Source: Ulvibacterium sp965248315 (GTDB lineage: Bacteria; Bacteroidota; Bacteroidia; Flavobacteriales; Flavobacteriaceae). From it: a stretch of 64,000 bases of DNA. How positions within the stretch are numbered: position 1 is the stretch's first letter; each line of letters begins with the position of its first letter. A program made the translations under genes and the position numbers. Shown piece by piece: positions 44,228-53,372 of the stretch. Location: assembly GCF_965248315.1 (NCBI RefSeq), contig NZ_CBDFIX010000002.1, forward strand, positions 2,790,001 to 2,854,000, given 5' to 3'. The notes beneath the pieces were generated by a model, which searched no databases, was not told where the DNA came from, and worked only from the letters and a program-made list of their open reading frames with translations.

Positions 44228-45904
44228 ATGATATTGGACACTAACTCCCCACTGAAAGTGTTACCTCTTCTTATTATTTTATTGTCAAGTTTATCTTGCT
44301 CCAAAGACTCCGATTTGTTGGCAGAGTACGTAGTTGCTGATACCCAGATTCAGGGTCGTTTTGTTGTTGACGACTTCTTTTTTGTTTCCCTTAGCGGAAG
44401 TACTACGTTGGATGTTCTAGCCAACGATGGTATAGATGAAGAGGATTCTGCCACAATAACCAATGTAACCCAACCCGACAATGGTACGGTAACCCTCAAT
44501 GACAATAGTACAATTACCTATACGCCAGATACTCCAAATTCCCTAGATACCAGCAATGATACTGAGGAAACCGCGGAAACCGCCGATACTTTTACGTATA
44601 CGGTAGAGGTGGATAATGGAGATGGTACTGCAACAATGTCAGAGGGTGATGTAATTGTTAATTCCTTTAGGCAAAACCCTGAAGCAGCGAGCCTGCAATC
44701 ATATGGTGCAGTGGGGGATGGGATAACCGATGATACGGCTGCAATACAGAATGCCTTCGATAACGAAACGGACATTACCTCGGACCCTAATAAGACCTAT
44801 TTGATAAGCAGCAGTCTTGTCTTAGATCAAAACATGGCGCAAATCATCGATTTAAATGGTTCCACTATCACGAGGAATGGGCACGTTCATTGGATGCTTT
44901 TCATTGATAAAAGAGAATATAGCAATTCATTGACCACTATAAGAAATCTAAAAATAGATGGTAACGATAAATCCGGTAGTACAATAGACATTAAGTCGAG
45001 AGTGCATTTTGAAAACATTGAGATATACGATGTTATCCATGATAACGCCAATGGAATAAGGATGCTTATATACGATGAGCCGGGTATCTATGGTCAATCA
45101 GTGTTCGATAATGTTGACATACATGATCTTGTTAGTCTTAACAGCAACGGAAGTTCTGGGGATAACCCTGGAATGGTGCATGGTTTTTTGGTAAGTGCTC
45201 AGGACACCCCAAGCCAAAGTACGCAAATTGTATATAAAAATTCAGAACTTTTTAGGCTTTGGGGCGAGGATGCAGGTGGTATAACCCTTAATTCCCCAGG
45301 TTTTGATACCAGTAACTCACCCCTATCATTTTGGTTCGAGAACATTTCCGTAAGGGATGCGCAAAGAAGGACTGTAAAGAATTTTATAGGGAATACTACT
45401 TGGATAAATTCAACATTTGTGTCTGCCGCAAATGACAACCCGCAACTGGTTCCTGCCTCTAAAGGAGGTTTAAATCCAGCAGGATTGTTCGTAATTGCGT
45501 CAAGCAGTAGTGCAACCGGTTCTACAAACAATTTGGTCTGCGGATGCAGCTTTGAAGGCCACCCTGACGACCCATTTGATTCATGGTATACCCAAGTTGT
45601 TGTCCAAGGAGAGAATGGCCCTGCCGGGGCAGAGATACGAAATAGCACGTTCACAGGTGGACATGGTGGAAGATGGAGCACAAACGGCCTTACTTTAATT
45701 GGTATTTTGGACGACATTGGCATTGCCAATACAACTTTTGGCACAACCAATTCAATTAGGGGAGGTGGTTCTCAGCAGCGGGGAACAATTGTGATAGATT
45801 CCAATAATGATTATGCCGATGGTAAATCAACAGCGCTCTCTCGTTTAAGTTTAAACTATTCCGAATCAGCAATGTCCTTTTCTCCTTGTCCGACCATAGA
45901 ATAG
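44228..45904 (+). CDS. Surface lipoprotein with Ig-like and right-handed beta-helix domains
   Basis: A 558-aa exported protein. Lipobox SLSC with Cys24, followed by SKDSD, which resembles the Bacteroidetes lipoprotein surface-export signal (Lys plus acidic residues after the Cys). Residues about 50-145 are an Ig/cadherin-like repeat (LDVLANDGIDEED, PDNGTVTLNDNSTITYTPD). Residues about 155-530 are a pectate-lyase-3-type parallel beta-helix, opening YGAVGDGITDDTAAIQNAF and running through Asn/Gly-rich coils (VRDAQRRTVKNFIGNTTWIN). Such proteins cleave or bind polysaccharides; no catalytic residues can be assigned by eye. Placed between Wzc and the PglC region, it may act on the locus's own polymer. 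Confidence 0.82.
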   Translation: MILDTNSPLKVLPLLIILLSSLSCSKDSDLLAEYVVADTQIQGRFVVDDFFFVSLSGSTTLDVLANDGIDEEDSATITNVTQPDNGTVTLNDNSTITYTPDTPNSLDTSNDTEETAETADTFTYTVEVDNGDGTATMSEGDVIVNSFRQNPEAASLQSYGAVGDGITDDTAAIQNAFDNETDITSDPNKTYLISSSLVLDQNMAQIIDLNGSTITRNGHVHWMLFIDKREYSNSLTTIRNLKIDGNDKSGSTIDIKSRVHFENIEIYDVIHDNANGIRMLIYDEPGIYGQSVFDNVDIHDLVSLNSNGSSGDNPGMVHGFLVSAQDTPSQSTQIVYKNSELFRLWGEDAGGITLNSPGFDTSNSPLSFWFENISVRDAQRRTVKNFIGNTTWINSTFVSAANDNPQLVPASKGGLNPAGLFVIASSSSATGSTNNLVCGCSFEGHPDDPFDSWYTQVVVQGENGPAGAEIRNSTFTGGHGGRWSTNGLTLIGILDDIGIANTTFGTTNSIRGGGSQQRGTIVIDSNNDYADGKSTALSRLSLNYSESAMSFSPCPTIE

Positions 45905-45907
45905 ATC

Positions 45908-45923
45908 AAATTGTAGAACAATT
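45908..45923. terminator. Short hairpin between convergent genes
   Basis: AATTGT-AGA-ACAATT forms a six-base stem with a three-base loop in the 23 bp between the stops of the beta-helix lipoprotein gene and the PglD-like gene. No T-tract follows on either strand, so termination is only suggested by position. Confidence 0.25.
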
Positions 45924-45927
45924 ACCC

Positions 45928-46548
45928 TTATAGGTTGTCCTTGTTGTTACTTGTAACGTATTTTATTAGTTTTCCCGGATTACCTACAACCACTGCGTAA
46001 TCTGGAACATCTCTCAGAATAACAGCTCCAGCGCCCACAACCGCCCACCTTCCGATATTTATGCCGGGAATAACCACGGCATTGGACCCTATATGGGTGC
46101 CTTCACCTACGCTTACACCACCTGCCAAGGTAGCGTTTGGGGAGAGGTGCACAAAGTTTCCTAATTCACAATCATGCTCTATAATAGACGAAGTATTAAG
46201 GATACAGTTTTCACCTATTTTTGCTGAATTGTTAATAACCACATTGGCCATTACAACAGTGCCTTTATCTAAAAAGACAGCACCACCGATTTGTGCGGAA
46301 GGATGTATTAAACAGGCCGCCAAAGTAATGTCTTTATCCAATGCTATCTTTTTCCTTATGGCATTGTCTCCTATGGCAATTATGGCATTTGAAATTCTCA
46401 CCCCTTTTTGGGGTTGTTGAATTCGGAAACCAGAAATCTGGTGAAGGGAGGCGTCATCATCATAGACTCCAGCTACGGATAAATCTATGGATTTAGCAAT
46501 ATCGAGTATCACTTTGGCATGCCCACTTGCTGCATAAATATTGATCAT
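45928..46548 (-). CDS. PglD-like sugar N-acetyltransferase
   Basis: A 206-aa left-handed beta-helix acetyltransferase of the NeuD/PglD type. N-terminal AASGHAKVILDIA, hexapeptide coils from about residue 85, and the motif SIIEHDCELGNF, whose His125 coincides in motif and number with the catalytic base of Campylobacter PglD. ITP-like tail VVVGNPGKLIKYV. It should acetylate UDP-4-amino-bacillosamine precursor from acetyl-CoA. Coupled by a four-base overlap to the PglC-like transferase that would use the product. Confidence 0.87.
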   Translation of the reverse strand: MINIYAASGHAKVILDIAKSIDLSVAGVYDDDASLHQISGFRIQQPQKGVRISNAIIAIGDNAIRKKIALDKDITLAACLIHPSAQIGGAVFLDKGTVVMANVVINNSAKIGENCILNTSSIIEHDCELGNFVHLSPNATLAGGVSVGEGTHIGSNAVVIPGINIGRWAVVGAGAVILRDVPDYAVVVGNPGKLIKYVTSNNKDNL

Positions 46549-47156
46549 AAGTTTCCTTTAAAAGGTGTGGCCGTTGCTTCCCCCATTTGGTTTACTCCTT
46601 CTCTCATAAACACCTTTTTAATGGTTAATAAAAGTATTTTCAAATCCAAAGTAAATGATTGGTTTTCTACATACCAAACATCAAAATCAAACTTTTCTTC
46701 CCAGCTTATGGCATTTCTACCATTTACCTGGGCCCAACCGGTAATACCGGGCCGTACATCATGGCGTCTTGCCTGATTTTTAGTATAAAGGGGCAGATAC
46801 TCCGGCAGCAAAGGTCTAGGGCCAACAACGCTCATATCACTTTTAAGCACGTTGAGCAACTGCGGAAGTTCGTCCAAAGAAGATTTACGAACCAATTTTC
46901 CTAAACGGGTAAGCCGTTCTGAATCAGGCAGGAGCTTTCCTTGGGCATCTCGTTCGTCCGTCATAGTTTTAAACTTGATGATGCTAAAAAGCTTTCCGTT
47001 TTGCCCTGGACGGAGTTGGAAAAAAAACGGAGACCCGTTGTTAGCAAAATATAACCCGATAGTCAAAATAATCAGGATAGGACTGAATATGGATAAGAGC
47101 AAAAATGCTACTAAAACGTCCAATACTACTTTTACGTGATTTGTATAGGAAATCAT
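46545..47156 (-). CDS. PglC-like initiating phosphoglycosyl transferase
   Basis: A 203-aa monotopic sugar-phosphate transferase that moves a phosphosugar from UDP-sugar to undecaprenyl phosphate, starting repeat-unit assembly on the inner membrane. One N-terminal re-entrant hydrophobic segment (VLVAFLLLSIFSPILIILTI), then IKFKTMTDERDAQG, the Asp/Glu catalytic pair in KSSLDELPQLLNVLKSDMS and VGPRPLLPEYLPLY. The small size is typical of PglC, not the long WcaJ/WbaP type. Its neighbour supplies a bacillosamine-type substrate. Confidence 0.9.
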   Translation of the reverse strand: MISYTNHVKVVLDVLVAFLLLSIFSPILIILTIGLYFANNGSPFFFQLRPGQNGKLFSIIKFKTMTDERDAQGKLLPDSERLTRLGKLVRKSSLDELPQLLNVLKSDMSVVGPRPLLPEYLPLYTKNQARRHDVRPGITGWAQVNGRNAISWEEKFDFDVWYVENQSFTLDLKILLLTIKKVFMREGVNQMGEATATPFKGNL

Positions 47157-47322
47157 AGGCTTAAGCTGTGTCTATACCATCAAGATATTCTTTTGATGAC
47201 ATTTTGTAATATAAGTTATTCATTGAATGCACTTTTTCCCGCACCCATATATTTTATACGTTCTGCCCATATTACCAAATTCTTATATAGATTCCCGGCG
47301 TACAAGTCAAAATTTTAGGCAA

Positions 47323-48501
47323 TTAGCTTTGCTCAGTCAACCAATTTTCTTGCTTAGCCGAGTGCATTTTATCTATCACACCCGAATACAAATCAATTAA
47401 TTTGTTCTTTTCTTTAGTAAGAAGGCTTTCTTTGGAGGTGTCTTCAATTACCAGGGTATTCAATTGATTAAAAAATTCCACGTCCGGATTTGTCATATAG
47501 TCTTCAATAAATGCTCCTGCTTTATAATCGATTATAAAACTATGTAATACCGGGTTATCCCTATTCACTATAATCGGAAGACCCAGAAAATAGGATAAGT
47601 ACATCCTATTGGGCGCACAAAGTCTATTGTTCGTGTATGTGGGCAGGTACATTACAATGCTGGCACAACCTTTTTTCCAGAATAAAGGTAATACTTCGTA
47701 GTTAACCTGACCTATAAAAAGGAATTTATCATTTTGTAGCCCATATTCCTCTTTAAATTTAATAAAGTCCGTTTCCGTTCCTCCCAATAAGAGGATTACA
47801 TAAGGTTTGGGCAGTTTTTTGCAAAATTCAGCCAATTTTTGTCTTCCCCTTTCAATTTTTAAGGGCCCCTGATGAATTATAAAACGGGTACCCGCTTTTT
47901 TTAGTTGTTCTAGTTCCTCCAATTTTGATTCCAATGATGACGATGCGACTATGTCGGGACTATAATCAAAATAGGGTAGGTTCAAAAAATATGAAAGACT
48001 ATTTGTTAGTTGTAACCTTTCTTTTAAATAGACCATTCTCTCCTTGTTTGCCATTATGACCGCATCAGAATTTCGTATCAAAAAATTTTCCAACGCATCC
48101 ACGATTTTTTTAGAGTAGGATTCGTTTTCGTTTGGCACCTCATGATCATCATAAATTAAATATAGATTTTTGGGATATAACAATTTGTACAATAGTACCG
48201 GAAGAATTATTGCAGAATCTTGGGCATGAATAATACTAGGCTTCAATTTTCTTAATAATCTAAAAGCCTTATAAGTAAATTCAAGTACGGTAAAAAGCCT
48301 TAAAAACTTATTATGTCTTAGCCTGTTGTTAATTTGATGTAACCTAATGGAATCGTCAAAAGTAATGGTAACCTTTTTATCGGGCAACACAATGAGATCA
48401 AATTCAAGATTTCTATTCCATTCTCTTAAGACCCTTAATTCATTTAAAATTCTGCCGTCCGTATTAATATTGGTCTTTGCTATGAATACTATCTTGTTCA
48501 T
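47323..48501 (-). CDS. Glycosyltransferase (GT4-like)
   Basis: A 392-aa GT-B-type protein. N-terminal half with IVFIAKTNINTDGRILNEL and IYDDHEVPNENESYSKK, C-terminal half with FIIHQGPLKIERGRQKLAEF and LLLGGTETD. Motifs are weaker than in the other GT4 genes, but NRLCAPNRMYLSYFLGLPIIV sits where the donor-binding helix would be. It overlaps the polymerase gene by 38 bp, an unusually long overlap that still gives credible N- and C-termini. Donor unknown. Confidence 0.75.
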   Translation of the reverse strand: MNKIVFIAKTNINTDGRILNELRVLREWNRNLEFDLIVLPDKKVTITFDDSIRLHQINNRLRHNKFLRLFTVLEFTYKAFRLLRKLKPSIIHAQDSAIILPVLLYKLLYPKNLYLIYDDHEVPNENESYSKKIVDALENFLIRNSDAVIMANKERMVYLKERLQLTNSLSYFLNLPYFDYSPDIVASSSLESKLEELEQLKKAGTRFIIHQGPLKIERGRQKLAEFCKKLPKPYVILLLGGTETDFIKFKEEYGLQNDKFLFIGQVNYEVLPLFWKKGCASIVMYLPTYTNNRLCAPNRMYLSYFLGLPIIVNRDNPVLHSFIIDYKAGAFIEDYMTNPDVEFFNQLNTLVIEDTSKESLLTKEKNKLIDLYSGVIDKMHSAKQENWLTEQS

Positions 48502-49705
48502 TAATTTTGGCTTTTGTTATCAGAAATATGAGTGCGAGAAATAAAGTTGTGTTTAATCGCAATAAAAGATCAAGGTTTAAAGACCCGATTAGGATTAAGA
48601 TGAGAATAGTTTTAAAGAACAAATTATTTGAAAGCGAATAGAGTTGTTTTAATATTATCGATATCAATAGCAAAGGTATAATGCCATATCTTAGGATAAT
48701 TGTAAAGATAGAGGTGTCGGTAACTGTCATATGCCTATCATCTTGAAATGACCAGCGTGCGATCCAGGTAAAAATTGGGGTTTTGTAAGGCAATCCCATA
48801 AGGTAATATCCAGCAGTCAGTTTTTCTTCCACCGCATTGTATATTACTTCTCTATTGCCATCCACGGTACTTTCGGTAATGGATTGTTGCCCCTCAAGTA
48901 TTGAAAAGATTCTCTTATCGATTTGATTTCTCATTGTTTGGTTATTCGCATAGGCCCCAAAAAAGACCGCCAGAGCCAATACACCGTACGATGCTATTCT
49001 CATAATCTTTTTGAAATCGAATTTGTTCCAAAGTAAATAGGCGGCCTCGAGAGACATCAGTGCCAACAAGGTTCTATTAAAACTCAAAATAATGGCGAAA
49101 ACACTTAGAATAGCAGTAATCTTAACCAATTTACCCTGACTGTACCACTTATCACTTTCTTGAATCAAAAGATACATACCAATTAAACCAAAATGAAAAT
49201 TGGCATTACCTAATCTACCACCTTGTTGCCTTAATATGTCGGCACCGTCATCGAAATTGGGGTAAATAGGTAGACTGACAAACACGGAAAGGATTGCTAT
49301 GAGCACCGAAGCACTAACTGCGAGTAATATTGTTTTCCATACGATTGTAATATCGGCCCTTATCCCTTGGGTTATAAGAACTAAGGAGGAAAATAAAGGT
49401 AATCCCACGCGTATGGCCTTAATGGCATCTCCCAACGATTGACCGTACATAAATTTTTTGACTACAACTTCGGTAAAAACAACCACTATGATCAAAAGAA
49501 TAATATTCCTTTTTAGGCTAGAATTTTTAAAAATCGCACCGGAGGGTGAATAACAAAACAAATTGATGACGGGCAATACAAAAAAGGCGAATTCGTTTAT
49601 TCTTAATTGCACTCCGGGCAGTGGTAAATAGAAAGTACTATTCGATGGTAAAAAGAAACCAAGGAATAGCACCAAATAAAACAATCGATTAAAGAGTGTA
49701 TGCAT
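48464..49705 (-). CDS. wzy: Wzy/O-antigen-ligase-like polymerase
   Basis: A 413-aa integral membrane protein with roughly ten to twelve hydrophobic helices. It has a loop rich in charged residues between helices in the C-terminal half (about 265-330, with YYLMGLPYKTPIFTW), the layout of Wzy polymerases and WaaL-like ligases. It is the only such protein in the window, and with Wzx, Wza and Wzc present it is the natural candidate for polymerase. Sequence alone does not separate Wzy from WaaL. Confidence 0.75.
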   Translation of the reverse strand: MHTLFNRLFYLVLFLGFFLPSNSTFYLPLPGVQLRINEFAFFVLPVINLFCYSPSGAIFKNSSLKRNIILLIIVVVFTEVVVKKFMYGQSLGDAIKAIRVGLPLFSSLVLITQGIRADITIVWKTILLAVSASVLIAILSVFVSLPIYPNFDDGADILRQQGGRLGNANFHFGLIGMYLLIQESDKWYSQGKLVKITAILSVFAIILSFNRTLLALMSLEAAYLLWNKFDFKKIMRIASYGVLALAVFFGAYANNQTMRNQIDKRIFSILEGQQSITESTVDGNREVIYNAVEEKLTAGYYLMGLPYKTPIFTWIARWSFQDDRHMTVTDTSIFTIILRYGIIPLLLISIILKQLYSLSNNLFFKTILILILIGSLNLDLLLRLNTTLFLALIFLITKAKINEQDSIHSKDQY

Positions 49706-49939
49706 CTAAGAATTGAACTTTAACTATAAAACGAGCGATTAAACTTGTTAAGTATTTTCACCCCATAAAAATACTGCCAAATTAGTTTTATTCTTGAATC
49801 AATTGCAAAATGAATAGTTTCGACTATTGTGGAGGTGATTTCCAACGGAAAAATTAAACGTACCATCTTTCAATTTAGTTGACTATGAATATGTCAATTA
49901 TAAAAACTTCATCTGAATTCATAAATTATTAGAAAGGTA

Positions 49940-51046
49940 TTATTCGTTCAGCAATTCGCGCACCTGAAATATAAATTCGCTTTTGGTCTTCCCTTCCTTA
50001 AGCTTTTTTAAACCCTTAAGATTGTGTTCAATTTCACTTTTCGCCAAGTATATCTGTCCGGTTTCCAAATCGTTTTCAAGAGCCTCCATATTAAAGATGT
50101 ACAGCCCTTCTCTTTTAAGCCACTGATAGGTAGGGTTTTCGCTGTTTAGATATACTTTGACGCCTTTATGCAAAGCCATAAAAACATTACCAAGCGCTAT
50201 CTGTCTATAACTATTGATTATAAAAGCAGCTACGGGCCCATAAAAACCTATAAATTCATTGGGATCGATGAAAGAATCTATTAATTCGACCTTGACCAAT
50301 TTTGCTTTTTCACGTACGGCGGACGTATATTTATTTTCCGCTCCATAATTGAACAAAACTTTTATATTCAACTTCCGAACAGATTTACTATGTTCTACTA
50401 ATTCCAAACTATCCAAATGATTGTTATAAAATGCCCTGCTGTTACCAATAATCACTATATTTTCCTTGGGATATTCCAACTTAAAATCAATTTCGTTGGA
50501 ATAATTCCGATGATGTTCTAAAGAAAGCGGGATAAACCTAGGGAGATTATTCCAATGTCTGGTTAAATACTCGTACTCCTCCTTGAAAACACAGGTAATT
50601 GCATCGGAACGCTTTATTGCCCTATAAAACGACTTTTCATACGGGAAAAATGATCGAAAAATCGATTTTATGCTACCTTTTATTATTTTGGAAACAAAAA
50701 AAGGCTTGGACTTTGTACTTAGAAATAAATGCGGTTTACGAGAATACAATTCAGTACCAAAAAATCGCCAGATAACCTTAACTCCTTTATCTATACGATT
50801 CACAATTTGGCTTTTAAAAAAGTCCAGATTGTAAATGACCAAGGCGTCCGCCGAATTAGCGACTGCTAAAATTTTGGTTAAGTTACCCGGATTGGGTTCA
50901 AAGAAAAGGGCTTTGTTATGATATTCTTTATTTGAGGCATTTTTACTGTCCAAAACCATTATCTCGTTATCAAAAAATTCATTTGCATACCTTTCGGAAT
51001 CATGTATGAATTTATTGTCTGAATGGACATGAATAATTTTTTTCAT
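49940..51046 (-). CDS. WecF-like 4-amino-4,6-dideoxyhexose transferase
   Basis: A 368-aa protein resembling the WecF family (dTDP-Fuc4NAc:lipid II transferase of enterobacterial common antigen): IIHVHSDNKFIHDSERYAN, ALVIYNLDFFKSQIVNRI, KVIWRFFGTELYS and a C-terminal segment NSYRQIALGNVFMALHKGVKV. Members in Bacteroidetes carry the same N-terminal HVHxDxKF motif. The donor is probably the dTDP-4-amino-dideoxyhexose made by the RmlA/RmlB/aminotransferase set in this locus. A decayed second copy lies between the two AsnB-like genes. Confidence 0.72.
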   Translation of the reverse strand: MKKIIHVHSDNKFIHDSERYANEFFDNEIMVLDSKNASNKEYHNKALFFEPNPGNLTKILAVANSADALVIYNLDFFKSQIVNRIDKGVKVIWRFFGTELYSRKPHLFLSTKSKPFFVSKIIKGSIKSIFRSFFPYEKSFYRAIKRSDAITCVFKEEYEYLTRHWNNLPRFIPLSLEHHRNYSNEIDFKLEYPKENIVIIGNSRAFYNNHLDSLELVEHSKSVRKLNIKVLFNYGAENKYTSAVREKAKLVKVELIDSFIDPNEFIGFYGPVAAFIINSYRQIALGNVFMALHKGVKVYLNSENPTYQWLKREGLYIFNMEALENDLETGQIYLAKSEIEHNLKGLKKLKEGKTKSEFIFQVRELLNE

Positions 51047-51105
51047 AGGAACTAATAATGTTCGATTTACTATTTATAGGTAGAGTTCGAAGTTCAAAAT
51101 TGTAT

Positions 51106-52818
51106 TTAAAAATTAAGCCTTATTGCAGAAAGAAGGGTCAGGGCCTGATTCCTTTCTACCCCGTTTCCAGAATAATAAAGTCTTTTACAATCGGATTTCA
51201 GATTTCCATCGATTATTCGATCAATATTCTCTTTGAAGTAGGTATCCTGGAACGTCCTAAGATCATTATTGGTATTGTACCAATACCCTAAAGGATTCAT
51301 ATGGTTCTTTGTTAGTTTAGGAGACGATTTCAAACCCAATTTTTGGAAGGTAACCGAAGGAAGTTTTTTTATTGGAATCTCCCTTCCTTTGTAATTTAAT
51401 GTAAAACGGTTGACAGACGGTTTTGCCTTGATTTTTTCCCATTTATAGTTTGCGGCTTTTGGATATTTTGACAGGACCCATTTTAGATAAATTCGATGAT
51501 TCATCCTATTTTTTAAGGGTATTGACCGGCAATATTCCCAAAAATCAACATTGTAAAATGGAGACATGGTTTCTGAATTGATTTGCCCGATTTTAAGCCC
51601 TTCATTGGCACCATTAAATCCTCTTTGATAGAGCATGGCCAGCTCAAGATCCTCAAAGGATTTAAAATGTGTCCTTGTGGGATTCTTATTTTCCATTGTG
51701 TTGGAATATCTTCCGCCCAGGGTTTTCAAATCTTTTTTTTCTAGACGGGTAATATTACTGCCTATTACAACTTCACCTAATTGTCCCGAATGGGTCATTC
51801 CCAAGATGTCGGAATTAATGTACTTATAAACACTACGGCTATGGGCAAGGCCATGATACAGTGCATGCCCGCCAGATATCTCAGTGATTTCATCAATATC
51901 CTTTAGAAAATTACCATTATCGAGTGCCTTAAAAATCCACTCATGCTTTAAATCGGCTGCAATCTTTTTTGCGATGCTCTCATCCAAATAGTCACTTTGG
52001 GAAAACGTCAGGTTTATTTGATCGGTATAACCCATTTCATGTGCGACCCAAGAGACCATTCTAGAATCCAACCCCCCACTCAATGTAACCAAATGCTTAT
52101 AAGAATATTCCCTGTCCTTGTCAAATTGTAGGCGAATAGCTTCCCTAAACTTAAAGTCCAAGGTCTCAATTATTTCATCTTCGTTCACCTTCTCTTCAAA
52201 TTTCGAATTGGGCAGTTTATAATAATTTGTCGTTTCAACGCTGCCATCTTGAATACAAAGGTAATTTCCCGGTAAAATTTTACGAATATCACCACATAAA
52301 GTTCCATCATCGAGCATGTAACCATAAATCAACAGATTATAGGCGGACAGCATATCTAAACTATATGCCAGCTTATTTTCCTTTAGGAAAGAATATATTT
52401 CGCTTATTTTACTTGAAATAAAAAAGATTTCGTCCTTTTTGTAATAGTAGAGTGCCTTTGACCCAATGTGGTCGGTAAACACAATCCACTTGCCCTCCTT
52501 TTTATCATAAAATGCACCACAAAAACTTCCCCTGAATTTTTTGAAGAATCCATTTCCTTCTTTCCGATATGATTCTATGACTGTTTTCTCCCAATCCAAG
52601 GATGGGCCTAATAGATCTTTTTTATTTAAAATAACCCCTTTTAGAACTATAATGTAATCTGGGGTTTCCAGAAATAGATTGTCATTTTCAAATTTACCAT
52701 TGGAAAGATTCTTGAGTGTGATATCCTCGTATTCTATAAAGTCATGCTCACTGATTTGAGTTTCCCCTGACTTGATAGTTTTACCATTCAAACCTATTGA
52801 AATACTGAATCCGTTCAT
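51106..52818 (-). CDS. AsnB-like amidotransferase homologue, copy 1 (no N-terminal Cys)
   Basis: A 570-aa asparagine-synthetase-type protein. The synthetase half has the pyrophosphatase loop LSGGLDSRM and downstream LTFSQSDYLDE. The N-terminal glutaminase-like half (about 1-200) keeps GSFCGAFYDKKEGKW and HIGSKALYYY but starts MNGF, lacking the Cys2 nucleophile of true glutamine amidotransferases. It may use free ammonia, or act like beta-lactam-synthetase-type enzymes that need no glutaminase. In surface-sugar loci, AsnB-like enzymes amidate uronic acids, and this locus makes several. Paired with copy 2 at 53373. Confidence 0.83.
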   Translation of the reverse strand: MNGFSISIGLNGKTIKSGETQISEHDFIEYEDITLKNLSNGKFENDNLFLETPDYIIVLKGVILNKKDLLGPSLDWEKTVIESYRKEGNGFFKKFRGSFCGAFYDKKEGKWIVFTDHIGSKALYYYKKDEIFFISSKISEIYSFLKENKLAYSLDMLSAYNLLIYGYMLDDGTLCGDIRKILPGNYLCIQDGSVETTNYYKLPNSKFEEKVNEDEIIETLDFKFREAIRLQFDKDREYSYKHLVTLSGGLDSRMVSWVAHEMGYTDQINLTFSQSDYLDESIAKKIAADLKHEWIFKALDNGNFLKDIDEITEISGGHALYHGLAHSRSVYKYINSDILGMTHSGQLGEVVIGSNITRLEKKDLKTLGGRYSNTMENKNPTRTHFKSFEDLELAMLYQRGFNGANEGLKIGQINSETMSPFYNVDFWEYCRSIPLKNRMNHRIYLKWVLSKYPKAANYKWEKIKAKPSVNRFTLNYKGREIPIKKLPSVTFQKLGLKSSPKLTKNHMNPLGYWYNTNNDLRTFQDTYFKENIDRIIDGNLKSDCKRLYYSGNGVERNQALTLLSAIRLNF

Positions 52819-53372
52819 GAGTCAATTCTAAAAATTCTTCAAAAGGACGCTAAGTTAAATCTTTCGGGCATATTTTAACTATTTTCTTGATTAACAACCG
52901 ATAACTGCTATGTATAGGCAACAGGTTTGCTTAAGCTAGTGCAAAAGCCACCGATATATCGCCAAAAAACTATCCATAATAACAGGTAAAGGTGAAGCTA
53001 AAGAGGTAAAAATGTTCCATTTAAATCCAAATTATTTGTTGTAAAGCCCAAATAATTGGAAGCTAGGATAGGTAAAAAGAGCTTTTTAAACCCGACTCGT
53101 GGAATCGTATCAAGGCTGAAATTCGATGTACTACTTTAGTGTCCAAAGTTATCCTCCTTAATGGCTTCCGTTTCTACAATACGATCTATTTACGCGCTAC
53201 TACCCAAGGTTTTCCTCATACCATTCGATGGATTTTAAAAAAACTCACCTGCGTATCGTTTGGGGTTATTTGTGAATTTAGGGTCCGAATGGATGTGAAT
53301 ACTTTTCCTATAGGAGTTACTAAAGTGCAAATTGTTATTTGTTGAAACCCAATTGAGGATGTTAAGCTGCGA
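52819..53372. other. Gap holding a duplicated upstream segment and a gene relic
   Basis: About 100 bp upstream of AsnB-like copy 1 (52840-52915) align with the same position upstream of copy 2 (55110-55185), for example CTAAGTTAAATCTTTC against CTAAATTAAACTCTTTC. The remainder includes the WecF-like relic. A 68-codon plus-strand frame at 53139-53345 is the shadow of that relic. Confidence 0.6.
53120..53312 (-). pseudogene. Decayed copy of the WecF-like transferase (5' part only)
   Basis: On the minus strand, the frame from 53309 reads RKSIHIHSDPKFTNNPKRYA then GEFF and a stop at 53237-53235. Aligned with residues 2-25 of the intact gene at 49940, 14 of 24 residues agree by eye. The ATG has lost a base, and after the stop the similarity continues only faintly at DNA level to about 53120. 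The relic occupies the same place relative to AsnB-like copy 2 (56-60 bp after its stop) as the intact gene does to copy 1. It is the remnant of a tandem duplication of a transferase-amidotransferase pair. Confidence 0.75.

Noticed and set aside
53139..53345. Plus-strand 68-codon open frame between the AsnB-like genes
   Set aside because: It is antisense to the WecF-like relic, which explains the sequence by homology with the intact gene.
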